From: Andalucia godoyi
Taxonomy: Eukaryota > Discoba > Jakobea > Jakobida > Andaluciidae
Direction: 5' to 3'
Assembly: GCA_009859145.1 (NCBI GenBank)
Contig: VRVR01000003.1
Coordinates: 310,001-374,000, forward strand
Length of the DNA stretch: 64,000 nt
The translations under genes were made by a program, and so were the position numbers. The notes under the pieces are model-generated. The model had not been told where the DNA came from. It worked only from the letters and a program-made list of their open reading frames with translations, and did not search any database. Shown here piece after piece: positions 1 to 10,930 of the stretch (position 1 is its first letter; every line of letters begins with the position of its first letter).

Positions 1-1200
1 TTGATTTTGTTTTCTCGTTTCAGCCGATCATATTGGTCAATCTCTGGGAAAATGTCGACCAACAACTCAAGAACAATGCTTTCGAGGATTTCTTGATTCT
101 CTACGAGATGATGGATCAGATTTTCGTGCTGTAGCGCCTCATCAACTCCGAACACAAGGGAAAAACACGGAAATCTCTGACCTGCATGGAGCCCTGGAAG
201 CAGCGTTACTGGAGAGTTGGCTGCTAGTGCTTGTAGAGAGTTCTTCTTCTTACTCCACGTCTCCTGCTGCAGTCGAATACACTCTCTGTATGTTTCGGAA
301 ACCATGCTGCGGAGTCTTCCAGTCTTCAACGGAACGCTCGAAATATCTAATGCGTGGTTTTCGTCAGTTAAGATTCTTAGGTGAGTACGTTGGAAATCAT
401 ACATATAAACTGAAGATGATCATGGGGCAGCATTGCAGTGGGTAGACAGAACCATCCTTTTGCCACTCCGATTGTCTGACCACCAATGGCCATATCCCTC
501 ATAACGTGCTGCATGTCATTCATCAGCAGCCCAGATATTTGGCATAACCTTGCTCCCATGTCGTCAGCCTCGGATTTCCCAGATTAATTATTATTATTGT
601 TATTATTATTTTTGAAAAACAGTTAATGTCGCTACGGTGCTTGTTGGGTGATTTGGATACTCAAACGAAGACATACTACTGGCAGGTGCTGAACAATCCT
701 GTTTTCTGCAAGATTCACTGCAAGGACAGAGGTCATCGGGTGGGCAGCGGCGAAGTGGTGGATAACCTGGAGAATCTGCTGCAGTTCATAAGATGCGTTT
801 TGCAAGAAATACTTTTGTCGTACGGGAGTTGAGAAGAAAAGGTTTTTGATGATCAGCACTGAGCTGGGATGGGACACCTGCGGAGGCAAACTTGCATCTT
901 CGTTGCTTTCGATACAATATCCGTTTTTGCAAGTTCTCCACCAGCACCCCGGCTGACCTTCTTTGATGAAGGTTGACATGATTTTGAAGTGGCACACTTC
1001 TGAGAGCCGACGAAGAATTCCCTGTTTCCGATTCATCTTCGTGTCCAGCGCGAAAATCTTGCCAGCCTGGTCAACTGGTACGTCATCCATTCGCGTCACA
1101 CTTCCGCTAACGAAAAACTGCAAAGAAAACTGAGGGATATGAAATCTCACTGAAATTTTTGTGGTATTTTCATCCGTGTCTACGTCAAAGTCAGTATTCA
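1..1200 (-). CDS. MutL homologue (PMS1/PMS2 type), partial, divergent
   Basis: Minus-strand gene whose 3' part leaves the window at the left edge. Exon pieces read in MutL order. Around 1200 lies a residual IENSLD-like block, then VTRMDDVP, then GILRRLSEVCHF (the GFRGEALxSLSxV region), then LIIKNLFFSTPVRQKYF (the V.dLFyNtPvRrKF motif) near 770-830. A further piece at 400-560 and a last piece at 1-375 contain LKTGRLRSMVSETYREC and a segment matching the end of the transducer domain. A GTATGT donor lies near 684 and short introns are likely. MutL proteins are GHKL ATPases of mismatch repair. The DNG box is not clear and the IENSL block seems to need a frame change near 1203, so this may be a decaying copy. 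The N-terminal exons are not resolved. Confidence 0.55.
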
Positions 1201-1732
1201 ACGAGTTTCGATCATCTCAGCAGTCGTGTGGGCCGTAGGAACGTACAGGAAATAAGAACGCATTCGCAGACTTGCGCAAACGAGCTCAAGTGGGAGGTCG
1301 CATCCAGCATGCCAGACGTTTCCTTTGCCAGAAGCCGAATACTGGAGTATATCATAAGCGATAAAAAGGAGAATGCGTTGGAGGATCTGCAAATTCTGGA
1401 CAATCGAATCGATGAGAAGAAGAAACTCGCGAGACACCCAAAAAAAAGAAGGGAAAAAAATGAAAGACGACGCGGAAGAAAGAAGAAGAAACCGAGCAGG
1501 CGTGCGTGGGAAGGAGACACGAGTTTGACGGAATTTGTGAGCCGGCAAAAATTTACAGAAGGCGTTTTTCACACACGCACTATACCCTCACCCTACTCCC
1601 GGGTCCTAATCCCTGATTGAATTTCGGCCGCAACAGATCAGAAAGGCTTGGTTCTCGATGTTTCTTCCAGTCGCCGTTTTTGCTCCTAGGATTTGTTCTT
1701 CGGATTCTGTACGATTCATTCTCAAATACGAC

Positions 1733-2653
1733 ATGAGTGCGTATCGTGGAATGGACGAAGACCCAACATCTTCGGGAAAACGGGAACATGTGGGAGAGAC
1801 GCTTGCATATCCAAGACCTTCCGTTCCCGGAAGCTGCCGATACAACTTGGTGTTGGATCTCGATCTCACTTTAGTGTACACCTGCCCGGTGAAGGCAGTC
1901 TGCGGAAGCCCACAACTGCTGAAGCAAGTGAAATCTATGGAGAAAATCTGGATGTGCAACGGAACACTCGTGAGTTTTTTCAGGCCAAATGTTAGAGCAA
2001 GCATCGCGCACCTTTCACAGTATTTTAACATATATGTCCACACACATGGAATCAAACAGTACGCGGAACGTCTGGTGGATGCACTAGGTATTGACAAATT
2101 TTGTTGCGGCATCAAAAGCAGGGACACCTTAGCCTCTCCGGTGATTGAGAAGAGTCTACTAGATCTGTCGCTCACCGGGCACGACACGTTTGTCGTTGAT
2201 GACCGGACCTCAGTTTGGAGAAAAGAGGACCGAGGAGTTTGCATCCAAGTTCCACCTTTCCAAGGATGTGCAGAAGACACTGTAATGGTTCGACTCGCGT
2301 CACTGATGGTTCAGTGGACAAAATCTGCGGCAAGACCTCACCAGTCCGAAGTAGCCAGGGCAGCAGCAGCATGGAGTTCCATCCTCAGCAGACCACACGA
2401 AAAACAAGATATCACAGCTGCCCCTCTATTCCCACCTACGGTCCAAAATGTCGGCTCTTCTTCAAAATTGCAACAAATCCGACGATCGTCAAGCCAAGAG
2501 GATCAGGGCAACAAAGAATCAAAACTGACTTACCGGCTCATGGCAACGAAGCAGCTGGGATCGAAGCTGAGGTTTCCTTCTCTGCAGCCTCCGCCGCTGA
2601 CTCCCGTCCGGGATACGACCAATTTGTATGACCGAAATCTGAAGTATCCATGA
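1733..2653 (+). CDS. FCP1/SCP-type CTD phosphatase-like protein
   Basis: 306 aa from the ATG at 1733; an in-frame ATG at 1658 would add 25 residues of no obvious value. The HAD-type FCP1 homology domain starts near residue 38 with the catalytic DxDxT motif (DLDLT, residues 42-46). It continues with an HTHGIKQYAERLVDALG segment and a VVDDR motif, matching the DDR-W block of FCP1. The family dephosphorylates serines of the RNA polymerase II CTD or related targets. No BRCT domain follows. Instead there is a roughly 110-residue Ser/Arg-rich tail ending in a Pro-rich stretch. FCP1 proper normally has BRCT, so the closest role may be a small CTD phosphatase. The gene converges on the AAA protease gene 126 bp downstream. 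Confidence 0.75.
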   Translation: MSAYRGMDEDPTSSGKREHVGETLAYPRPSVPGSCRYNLVLDLDLTLVYTCPVKAVCGSPQLLKQVKSMEKIWMCNGTLVSFFRPNVRASIAHLSQYFNIYVHTHGIKQYAERLVDALGIDKFCCGIKSRDTLASPVIEKSLLDLSLTGHDTFVVDDRTSVWRKEDRGVCIQVPPFQGCAEDTVMVRLASLMVQWTKSAARPHQSEVARAAAAWSSILSRPHEKQDITAAPLFPPTVQNVGSSSKLQQIRRSSSQEDQGNKESKLTYRLMATKQLGSKLRFPSLQPPPLTPVRDTTNLYDRNLKYP

Positions 2654-2779
2654 ACGCGATGTCCAAGAACCATTCCGCAGGGGAGATCAAAGGATAAGAC
2701 GACAAAATAAACATCTTCTTCTACTTCTTCAACAACAGCAAGCAACAAGGAAAAGATAACAATACCCGAAAATTTACAC

Positions 2780-5068
2780 TCACGTCGCGTGTGGAGACGG
2801 AGGGCCCTCCAGGATGCCATAGTCATCGAACACATGTTTTCGTATGCCAAACGGCCTGTTACCGATAAGTCTGGAAATGTCGTCTTGTGATATCACTTCC
2901 TGTTGCAGTAGCAGCTGTGCAATCTTCTCCAATGCCTCCTTGTGGTCTTGGAGTAGAGACAACGTGCGCTCATAGGCTTGTTGCACCAAGAGAGAAGCCT
3001 CGTCGTCAATCACAGTTGCTGTTTCTTGAGAATACGGCTTCTGAAACTGCATGCTGTCATTTTGCTCGTGAGGTAATGGAAAAGAAAGCGGACCCAACCG
3101 AGAGCTCATGCCATACATGCAGACTTGAGCATATGCCATTTTGGTTACTCTCTGCAAATCGTCTTGTGCTCCAGTGCTAAGGTGTCCAAAAATTACCTGC
3201 TCCGCTGCACGGCCCCCAAGTGCCATGCACATAAAGTCAAGCATCTGCACCTGCGTGGTAATGAAACGCTCCTGGGGAAGGTACTGCGCATAGCCAAGAG
3301 CAGCCTTCCCTCTTGGAACAATCGACACTTTCACAAGCGGATCAGTGTACTTTAGAAACCAGCCGACAACTGCATGCCCAGCTTCATGGTACGCAACCAC
3401 ACGTTTCTCAATTTCAGACAGTTTTCGGGCTTTGCGTTCAATGCCTCCAACAACCCGGTCGATGGCGGCCTCAAAGTCTTTCAAAGAAATGAAATCCGCA
3501 TTGCGACGCGCTGCTATAAGCGCAGCTTCGTTGCAAACATTTGCGATATCTGCTCCCACAAATCCGGGAGTCAGTTCCGAAAGACGTCGGGCAATGGTAT
3601 CCAGAGACAGATCCTTCTCCACTGTGAGAGGTTGCAAATGGATCTTAAAGATGGCTTCTCTGCCGGAAAAGTCTGGTGCATCGACTTGAATTTGTCGATC
3701 GAAGCGGCCAGGACGCAAAAGCGCTTTGTCCAAGATGTCTGCGCGGTTCGTACCCGCCAACACAATCACGCCAGTTGAGGATGAAAAGCCGTCCATTTCA
3801 ACAAGCAATTGGTTGAGTGTGTTATCACGTTCGTCAGAAGCCCCGCCAAGCGAGCCGCGACCACGCTGTCGACCAACAGCATCGATTTCGTCAATAAAAA
3901 CAATACAAGGAGCGGCTTTCCGTGCTTGAGAAAAAAGATCGCGAACCCTCGCCGGCCCAACGCCAACAAACATTTCTATAAAATCTGACCCCGAAATAGA
4001 AAAGAATGGAACGCTCGCCTCGCCTGCAACTGCTTTTGCTAACAAAGTCTTTCCTGTTCCGGGGGGTCCTACCAGAAGAGCTCCTTTTGGAATGTGGGCT
4101 CCCAGCTCGATAAACTTCTCGGGCGAACGCAAAAATTGGACAAACTCCATAATCTCAACTTTGGCTTCATCCATTCCCGCAACATCTTGGAATTTCACCT
4201 TTGGCGAGTTGGCAGCACTCCATACTTGCGGCTTTGCTTTTCCAACAGAGAACATGCCCCCTGCACCCCCGCGGCCTCCAAGCTGCCCTGCATTCCTATT
4301 GATATAAAGGAAACCGCCAATCAATAGAAGCGTTGGTAAAAGTTTCAGCATCTCGGATGATATCGATGTCTCGGTAACGTAAGCGACAGGGACGTATTGA
4401 GACACTGGAATTCCCGCCTCTTTCTGCGCAATATCCAACTTATGTTCAAAAGACTCCACAGAACCGATTGTGAAATAATAAACAGGATCTTTCGCATGCG
4501 ATGAGCTGGAAGGGACACTGGCAGAAGACGTATTGTTCTCCAATCCCCGGAAGTCAACAGTTTTTTCGTCGGTTTGTTGATCACCAAGTGTTCGCGGCTT
4601 CACGAAAACACGGACATGAGACTCGTTGACAACCACCAATCGAAGCACACGACCTTGCTTCAGAAAATCGTTCAAGAGTTCTTGAAATGTAATCTGCTGT
4701 TCCCCAGCATGGGATGCAGCATCAATCAAAAATGGAAGGGAAAGAACCGCTATTCCGAGAGGAACATACTTCATATAGGACGGAGGAGTCTTCGAAGGTC
4801 CATTGCCGTTTGAATCGTCTCCGGTGGATTTCTTTGACCGCGAATCTTTTTGTGTTTCTTGTTTTCCGCGCTCTACGTCACCTCCGCTATCCGTAGATCT
4901 CAACCAGGAAGTTGAAAACGGCCGGGACTGTAACGTTCGACAGGTGAAAGAAGTAAACCGCAGATCGCCTCCGAATGGGGCTCGATGGACAAACGCCGAG
5001 ACCCGGGGCCTCGAAATTAATCGGGCTCCAAGGCTCCCAGCTCGTCGAGCGATGTACGAGCTTAGCAT
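2780..5068 (-). CDS. AFG3L2: Mitochondrial m-AAA protease (AFG3/paraplegin family)
   Basis: 762 aa, an uninterrupted frame of usual family length. The N-terminus is Arg/Ser-rich and lacks acidic residues, as in a mitochondrial presequence. Two membrane spans follow, near residues 105-125 and 240-255, flanking the FtsH extracellular-type domain. The AAA module has Walker A GPPGTGKT near residue 333, Walker [11 protein letters not shown], and the pore motif [13 protein letters not shown]. The peptidase site is HEAGH near residue 560. Family members form hexamers in the inner membrane that degrade unassembled respiratory proteins and process substrates. AFG3L2 versus paraplegin/Yta12 cannot be separated by eye, so the symbol is approximate. 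The start shares a 400-bp divergent promoter region with the RING gene at 5472. Confidence 0.93.
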   Translation of the reverse strand: MLSSYIARRAGSLGARLISRPRVSAFVHRAPFGGDLRFTSFTCRTLQSRPFSTSWLRSTDSGGDVERGKQETQKDSRSKKSTGDDSNGNGPSKTPPSYMKYVPLGIAVLSLPFLIDAASHAGEQQITFQELLNDFLKQGRVLRLVVVNESHVRVFVKPRTLGDQQTDEKTVDFRGLENNTSSASVPSSSSHAKDPVYYFTIGSVESFEHKLDIAQKEAGIPVSQYVPVAYVTETSISSEMLKLLPTLLLIGGFLYINRNAGQLGGRGGAGGMFSVGKAKPQVWSAANSPKVKFQDVAGMDEAKVEIMEFVQFLRSPEKFIELGAHIPKGALLVGPPGTGKTLLAKAVAGEASVPFFSISGSDFIEMFVGVGPARVRDLFSQARKAAPCIVFIDEIDAVGRQRGRGSLGGASDERDNTLNQLLVEMDGFSSSTGVIVLAGTNRADILDKALLRPGRFDRQIQVDAPDFSGREAIFKIHLQPLTVEKDLSLDTIARRLSELTPGFVGADIANVCNEAALIAARRNADFISLKDFEAAIDRVVGGIERKARKLSEIEKRVVAYHEAGHAVVGWFLKYTDPLVKVSIVPRGKAALGYAQYLPQERFITTQVQMLDFMCMALGGRAAEQVIFGHLSTGAQDDLQRVTKMAYAQVCMYGMSSRLGPLSFPLPHEQNDSMQFQKPYSQETATVIDDEASLLVQQAYERTLSLLQDHKEALEKIAQLLLQQEVISQDDISRLIGNRPFGIRKHVFDDYGILEGPPSPHAT

Positions 5069-5471
5069 TGAGGCCCAGAAGTACTCCTGGAGTTCAGCAA
5101 AATCAACAAAACAAATGCATATATATAATTATAAAATAGAATAAAATAAAATCAGAGAGAAAAAAGATGAAATCACGAAAACTTCAAGTGTTGAGACTTT
5201 TTAAAGTTGAGCTGTCATGTTCCTCATAAAATTGGGGCCCAGTTTCTTTTCCCAAATGAAAATCTGCTGTATTTTTTGCCAAATCAGTCCTTTAATGTTC
5301 TCGTTCAGCACATTTCAAAAGTTTTGGGGGGGGTTTCGACAGTTGCCAGAAAGATTTTGCGAAACAGCCATTATACGACATCTCTTTGCACAGGATTCTA
5401 AGAAGAATATCTGTTTTTCATGTCACTATTGCCGACACCGCCACTCGCATAGCTCCAGTATTGATTGAAAA
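5069..5471. promoter_or_regulatory. Divergent intergenic region
   Basis: 403 bp between the starts of the m-AAA protease gene (minus) and the RNFT-like gene (plus). It holds an A/T-rich stretch with ATATATAATTATAAAATAG-like sequence near 5117-5150. No gene was recognised in it. It presumably carries both promoters, but no defined element can be named. Confidence 0.4.
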
Positions 5472-6620
5472 ATGTCGCAAGGAGACGATCCTGGTTCGGA
5501 CCTTCCTCCAGTCGCCATCGTCCCGGAGCAGACAATAGAGCACAGCGATTCCCAATTTAATTCCTTATTTAATGCAATTATACAACGTGGTGATCTACCG
5601 TTGCCATTGCAGCAATCTCTTATTCGTGCGCTGGCAATGCAAATGCGCAACAACAATAATGCGGACATTCCGCGACAAGAACTAGTATCTGCTGTGTCGT
5701 CCAGTGGTTCTCGCAACGACGCTACTCCAGACGTTCGGGCGCGATCTGCAGATGACTCTCTGCCTGTGGGCCGATGGCTGGAAACAAATTTTCCGTTTTT
5801 AATTATTCTCTTGATTGTATTTGTACATGAACACATCGTTGGAATCATTTTCTTTGTGTGGACGCATACAATCCTGTCCAAATGTTCGAAATTTATTGTG
5901 GAACAAGTCAGACTGGGTGAAACCAGGTCGTCTGCGAGATCATTCCTCGCAATACTGGCATTGTTTGGTTGCGTTTTGTTTGGGTTTTTCTTGATGCCGC
6001 AATATCAATGGAAGTCATTTTTGTTCATGACTTTTGAATGCTACTCTTGCTTGACATTTTGGGATGTCTTGTTTGTTTGTTGCTTGAACGATATACATTG
6101 TCGCATGCTCAGCTGTGCAGCTAAGTTGTTGGTGCTGGAATTTTTGAGCCCAACGTACAGCAGGAAGGCTATCGGGCGGTTGCTCAGTCTTGTCGAGCAG
6201 TCAGCTGTTGTCTATCGGAATTCCCTCGGTTTCATTCCCTGGATTTCTTTTCTTCTTTCAGTCGAAACAGTTGCTCTTGCTTGTTTGCTTGCTGCGATTT
6301 ACGGTGCTCTCAAGCTCCGAATACTTGTCGATCACGTACTCTGTCTCCACCGTCATCTCCGAGCGTTTTGGCAGTCTGAGGCTCCTTTTGGTCGGTATGC
6401 TTCACCCGCTGAGTGCGCGGAGGCTGGAGGCGCGTGCTCCATTTGTCATGAGAGTTACACTGCGCCGATATCTCTGGATTGTGGACATATCTTTGATGAA
6501 GAATGCCTACGTTCATGGTTCCGAATGAATCCATCTTGTCCGCTTTGCAGGGCAACAGTCGAAGAATTTGGATTCCTCTTTGACGATGGCAGTTCTGATA
6601 ACTCGCTGATAGTTTTTTGA
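5472..6620 (+). CDS. RNFT1/2-like membrane RING E3 ligase
   Basis: 382 aa. A Ser/Asn-rich N-terminal region of about 110 residues is followed by about six hydrophobic segments (residues ~112-290). Then comes a C3HC4 RING finger at ~322-365, with CSIC, DCGH and CPLC as its visible ligand blocks. This matches the RNFT family, in which several membrane spans precede a C-terminal RING. Human RNFT1 works at the ER in protein quality control; that role here is inferred from the family. The ATG at 5472 follows a stretch with many stops and is the first good start. There is no sign of truncation. Confidence 0.8.
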   Translation: MSQGDDPGSDLPPVAIVPEQTIEHSDSQFNSLFNAIIQRGDLPLPLQQSLIRALAMQMRNNNNADIPRQELVSAVSSSGSRNDATPDVRARSADDSLPVGRWLETNFPFLIILLIVFVHEHIVGIIFFVWTHTILSKCSKFIVEQVRLGETRSSARSFLAILALFGCVLFGFFLMPQYQWKSFLFMTFECYSCLTFWDVLFVCCLNDIHCRMLSCAAKLLVLEFLSPTYSRKAIGRLLSLVEQSAVVYRNSLGFIPWISFLLSVETVALACLLAAIYGALKLRILVDHVLCLHRHLRAFWQSEAPFGRYASPAECAEAGGACSICHESYTAPISLDCGHIFDEECLRSWFRMNPSCPLCRATVEEFGFLFDDGSSDNSLIVF

Positions 6621-6758
6621 CGTTGACGAAATTGCTCAATGCATATTATTCTTGCTAGAAACAGTTTCTTATTGTTCATCTAATACTTCCGCATCTCATC
6701 GTCTCGTGAAACTCGGCGTATCCTGTCGATTTTCGCTGTTCGACATGGATCCACACTC

Positions 6759-7204
6759 TTAATTTGAACAGTTTCCGGAAGGCGTAAAACCGCAGTAATT
6801 GGAAAGAGAACGTTTCGGCAAAGATAACCCGTTGTAATAAAGAAGAAAAGGAATCGGCTGTCGAACCAGTCGTCCACAGTCAACATGGACAATATTCGAC
6901 ACTTCGACAACAGATCCTATGGAAGCATGAAGCGTAAACACGAGATGACGATTATCGACGGTAAGTCTGTGAAAATTCCGTGATATTCGAACAGTATGAT
7001 AGACCGCGAAACCGGAAAAGAGGATATCGATGTAAGACAATAGCCTCTCTACAGAATGAACAAGCACGAGAACTTTCACCACAGTCCTGGTGACTGTCCA
7101 CAGGAGCGAGTGGAAGGCAGGAAGTGCGTTTCCAACAATCGCAACAATCTTGTAAAATTCAATCGAAGGATTTAGTACTCGGCAGCAGTTAGAAAGCGGT
7201 TGCT
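6759..7204 (-). CDS. Orphan reading frame, unknown
   Basis: A stop-free minus-strand frame of about 149 codons ending at a TAA at 6759. It begins after a possible acceptor (CCTAG) near 7205. A GTATGT sequence about 38 nt further upstream could be the donor of a very short intron. The predicted peptide is rich in V, L and H, with a hydrophobic stretch around AIVGNALPAFHSLLW. No family was recognised. There is no clear start codon, so it would be an internal or terminal exon. A neighbouring frame (6680-6910) is also open, so a decayed gene is equally possible. Confidence 0.25.
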
Positions 7205-9176
7205 AGGAAAAAAGCCGGAGACAGAAATAACTAACATACGCCGGAAAAGATGATGATGAGCAAAAAAGTTCTGGAACAACCAGACGACGACAAGTTTAAC
7301 TACCATAAATTAGAAGTCATTCATTCTTGTCTGTCCATTGGAAAATTTGTCAGAAAAGGAGCTGAACTCTCAGCTAGTAACTGTTACACATCCTGCCAGA
7401 CAATCTTTGGGACAAGTAAGACAAATGATCAATCAGAAACATCCGCCGGGGAAAAGTAGCGCCAGAGGAGATGAGTGTAAGTTTTTCAAGTGAATTCCCT
7501 CCGTGAGCAGCAAAAAACGGAAACAGATGCCTATGTTTCGCATGAAAAAACATCATGACGCAAAGGGCGATCTGATGTGCATTAACAAACTAGCGTGCGT
7601 CAAATGAGATGAAACATTTCGGTTTGCGCTCGACTAATGAATTTCGATACACTCGGCACTATGAAACCTTTACAAGTTAATGACTGTCGGCTTACTTTGG
7701 TCGAAAATCAGAATCTACTTTAGCTGAATGATACCCGCCCGTCCGACGCAGGCAACCGGACTTTGTGTAACGGTACGGCAGTCTATAAACGCAATCACCA
7801 TAAAGATATTGCACACGGCGTGTCGAAGATTACTGCAGGCCGTTCGCGTTGACAGGTAGCAGCAGACTATCATATCGGAAATTTCAGGAGAACTGCGGAG
7901 GGTTTCTGCATTGTTAATGTCGACATTTCTCTCCCTCGTAAAGCATTCGCGAGGAACCCGTTATGAAGATGAATCCGGATGTTTTCATACATCAGAGGAT
8001 TTGAAACATTCCGCGCTGAATCTAAAAAGGCAGCTTGTCAGAGTGGTTCGAAAGTTAATTTTTAATTATTGTTCAGTTTCTCTTTCCTCTCGAAATGCCA
8101 GCGTAATAGACTATTTCTTTCGCTGATGACTGTCGCTAGACCAAATGGATTCGACTGCAGTCTTTGCAAGCTTCATGCATCTGAGGGCCATTCCACAACA
8201 GCAATACTTGCTTTTGTTTTGATTTGATTTTTTTAGACGGTCGGCGGACCTTGAGGTTCCGTGCTTCATTCCTTTCATGAATTTGAGAACACTTCTTTGT
8301 ATCGGTGTTACTGGATTTGTGCTGCTACATGATGTTGTCATGCTTCACCGTTACAGCTGGATTATGGCATTTCAGAGGGTATGCATTTCTGATACACTGC
8401 AGTTTTGAAGGACTTTGTGTTACGATGATGAATTGTTTGTTTCGATTGTTGTTTCACCACTTCAGCCAGATACCCTGGAATAGCACTTTCTCCGTATTCT
8501 GCATCGGGGAACCTAATTCTGTCGTTTCTCTCATCTTTTTCGTTTTTTCCCGGTTTTGTTTCTGTCTCAATGGTATGTTCGTTTTCTGCAAATGTTTTGA
8601 TTATTCTTCGTCCCTCGTCCTTCAGTTATATAATTGTTTTGCTGGCCCAGAACGGTGTTTTTTTTGTTGTCGCAAATGGTTTTCGACACACGGCATTGGT
8701 TCGTTGACCGTGTGTATCATTATCTGGTACATGGATTTCAGTGCAGTTTTTTGTGCCTTTCACCTTCCCCCCGCCACCCTATTCCTGAACTTTATAATGT
8801 TGATGTTGATGTGCAGAGTGGCCAATCCGAGAAATGTGCAATTTATGATTTTTGATGTTGATTCCAGTCTTCCGCTGGGTCCCCGTGTCACCTCGAGTTG
8901 CTGATTTCGTCTGCGCCCTGACCCAGCTTTTGGGACAGTTTTCCATCAGTTTCAACTGAAATCTGTTCTGTCGTGTGGTTTTGTTCTGTCTGGACTTTCC
9001 CCCCCCATCCGTGCCCTCTCCGTTTCAGGAAGATGCCCAGGAATGAATGTTTTTTAATCCTCAAATCTCGAGCAGTTTTCTGTTAGGCGGTTGATTCACA
9101 GTCGATTTGCCTGTTTTCCTCTTTGTGCCAGCTGTTGTAGCCAAGCGCTGCGACCAAAAAAATAAAGAGTCAAGTT
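7205..9176. other. Gene-poor region, no gene supported
   Basis: About 2 kb with no frame I can support. Short open stretches exist, for example 7681-7960 minus and 8305-8904 plus, but they lack recognisable domains. The latter is T-rich on the plus strand with a Phe/Cys/Leu-heavy translation typical of low-complexity DNA. The segment around 7868-7885 shares a short TATCATATCGGAA string with the pseudogene region at 10907-10920, hinting at an old related fragment. Confidence 0.3.
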
Positions 9177-9247
9177 GCTCCGAGCAGGAATCGAACCTGC
9201 GTTTTCACGGCCACAACGTGAAGTAATGACCACTATACGATCGGAGC
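9177..9247 (-). tRNA. trnH: tRNA-His (GTG anticodon)
   Basis: On the minus strand the 71-nt sequence folds as a cloverleaf. The acceptor arm GCTCCGA pairs with TCGGAGC. The D-arm contains the A-box-like TATAGTGGTC. The anticodon stem CTTCACG encloses a TTGTGGC loop giving anticodon GTG. The T-arm contains GGTTCGATTCC (B box). No CCA is encoded, as usual for eukaryotic nuclear tRNAs, and there is no intron. A T-run on the minus strand (A-run at 9155-9163 plus) follows as a Pol III terminator. Confidence 0.95.
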
Positions 9248-9424
9248 TACAATCAGTTGTAGCCATGTTTATTCTTTGAGAATCGGGCAGATTGTTTTTT
9301 GTTTTGCCGAATCCGTTGGTTTGTTTGTCGGATTTTCTTCGGCAAACTCTTCTTTTGCTTTTTTGAAGTCGACCTTTTCCCCTTCTCCTTTTTCACTGCA
9401 TTATTCACAACTTCTGACTCCGTC

Positions 9425-9646
9425 ATGGCTCCTCATCCCGTCGCTATTGCTCTCAGTATTTTTTGCTTGGCTGTTGGTGGATTCTTTATCTATCTTGCCA
9501 TTGATTCGACAGCCTCTACTGAATGGACGATGAGAGCCCGAGAAGTTGCGAATTCTGTACAGATGCTGTCTGCGACCATCTGGGTTATTGGAGCTGTGCT
9601 TGTCATCGGCCTAGGATCACTGGCACAAAAGCAGGCCATTTTGTAA
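9425..9646 (+). CDS. Small two-TM membrane protein, unknown
   Basis: 73 aa from the ATG at 9425. It has two hydrophobic spans (residues ~7-27 and ~48-66) joined by a polar segment with STASTEW. The longer open frame upstream (from 9299) is Phe-rich and probably 5' leader or intron. Size and layout recall small ER subunits such as TMEM258/Ost5, but the sequence match is not convincing. The coding case rests on an intact frame and typical membrane topology. The tRNA-His gene lies 180 bp upstream on the other strand. Confidence 0.45.
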   Translation: MAPHPVAIALSIFCLAVGGFFIYLAIDSTASTEWTMRAREVANSVQMLSATIWVIGAVLVIGLGSLAQKQAIL

Positions 9647-10055
9647 GAATGTATCTCAGTTTTTGAATTTCCCTTCTTGGGTTTGTTGCATTCCGTGGAA
9701 AATGTGTCACACCTTTTCCCTTCCCAAATCTGCTGCCTGTATTTTCTTCGCCTTCGCCACTGTATCCTCCGCTGCATGCTATATGCTTGGGTGTACTTCT
9801 TTGTAAAGTTTTCGCCAGGTTACGTCTTCACAACACGATGACGGTTCCATTACATTGTTTACGTCTTCTCGCAGAAAAAAGAAAGCCTGAAGCTTCTTCT
9901 GAAGCGATTTCCTTTCACTCAAATTCCGCAACAAGAATTCTGCGTCAGTCCATAGATTGTCCTTTGCTTCGAAACAAAAATGCTGTGGTCATTCTGCTGA
10001 TCTGCGCGAAGAATGCCTCGAAAGATCAGAACTTTCGTGAATTCTTTCAGATTTC
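9647..10055. other. Intergenic, nothing recognised
   Basis: T/C-rich 3' flank of the small membrane-protein gene. A 97-codon plus-strand frame (9787-10080) has no domain or composition that supports coding. Confidence 0.3.
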
Positions 10056-10059
10056 TACA

Positions 10060-10900
10060 GGGGAAGAAAATCAAATTTAGTGCAGACCAAGCTGTTTAGA
10101 GCAGGTGAGCCAGAAATGGGATGGTAATCGGAGAGATCGCTTTGGCAACTGTTTTTCGGATACAAAAATACCAGTGCCGGTGCCACTGATCTGGATTCCC
10201 GTAACACCCTAATGGAAAAAAGAGATTTTCCGATTGCCAACAGTTCGCTCAAAACCCGCTTCGACATTTCAAAAGAAATTTCGACTCTCTTTTCAATGCA
10301 CTTCTTGTATCTCTTGTGCAAATGCAATACTTATGATATTGTCCTTGCTGTACACTTCATCCGGAGCGATTCGTTTGTATTCCAGATATTGTCAAGTTCG
10401 CTCCTTTTATCACCAAAACACTTCTTCCAGGACCCGATAAATGGTTCTAGATGGCAAGGCGGCGTCAACAGCATCAGGATGTTCGGAGAGTTCCTTGTAA
10501 TCGATGTAAACGCTGATCACATCCGGTCGATTCATAGCACAAATGGCAAGATGGTTCTTTCAGCATGGTTGTCTTCCCAATGCCACAGATCCTTGAAGGA
10601 AGATTGATCCAGTTGAGCCTTTCTTCTTTTGAGAAATACCTGTTGATATTCATGGACAATCCGTTTGGAAAGTTGTTCACCTGCTCAACAAGAAAAAGGG
10701 GAAGGGCATTTGTTGTCCAGCGGCCAGTTCTTCAGAAGCAGTTCCCAAAGCAAATTCATTCGAGAAAAAACAGCTCCTCCACTTTTTAATTCTGTGCCCG
10801 AAACAATATCTGTTATTTTTCCGTAAGAAAGGAATCTCGTCGTATTGGAAGTTCGCGGAAAGTGCAATACGGTTGACCGTTTTGTTTATCAACGTTGACC
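10060..10900 (-). pseudogene. Remnant of a P-loop NTPase gene
   Basis: Minus-strand pieces in different frames line up as one decayed gene. One frame reads NNFPNGLSMNINRYFS then a Walker A-like GICGIGKTTMLK near 10555-10590. Another, starting near 10530, reads DVISVYIDYKELSEHPDAV, followed by TIYRVLEEVFW and a stop near 10410. A third holds an ELLAIGKSLFS segment near 10215-10245. Frame changes and stops separate them. The pattern P-loop, then a YIDYKEL-like acidic strand, resembles STAND/AAA-type NTPases, which often form expanded families near mobile DNA. The family cannot be named. The gene body directly abuts the dispersed repeat at 10931. Confidence 0.45.
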
Positions 10901-10930
10901 ATCAAACAATATCATATCGGAAGTTTTTTA

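Noticed and set aside
28-132. Plus-strand peptide resembling an adaptor-complex mu-chain helix after an acceptor-like site
   Set aside because: It ends in a stop after 34 codons with no continuation. The opposite strand carries a longer frame that fits the MutL gene, so this is an antisense coincidence.
1159-1620. Lys/Arg-rich 153-codon plus-strand frame
   Set aside because: It overlaps the MutL gene antisense, and its charged tail comes from an A/G-rich tract.
8305-8904. 199-codon plus-strand frame rich in Phe, Cys and Leu
   Set aside because: The composition reflects T-rich DNA; no motif, no clear start context, and no partner exons.
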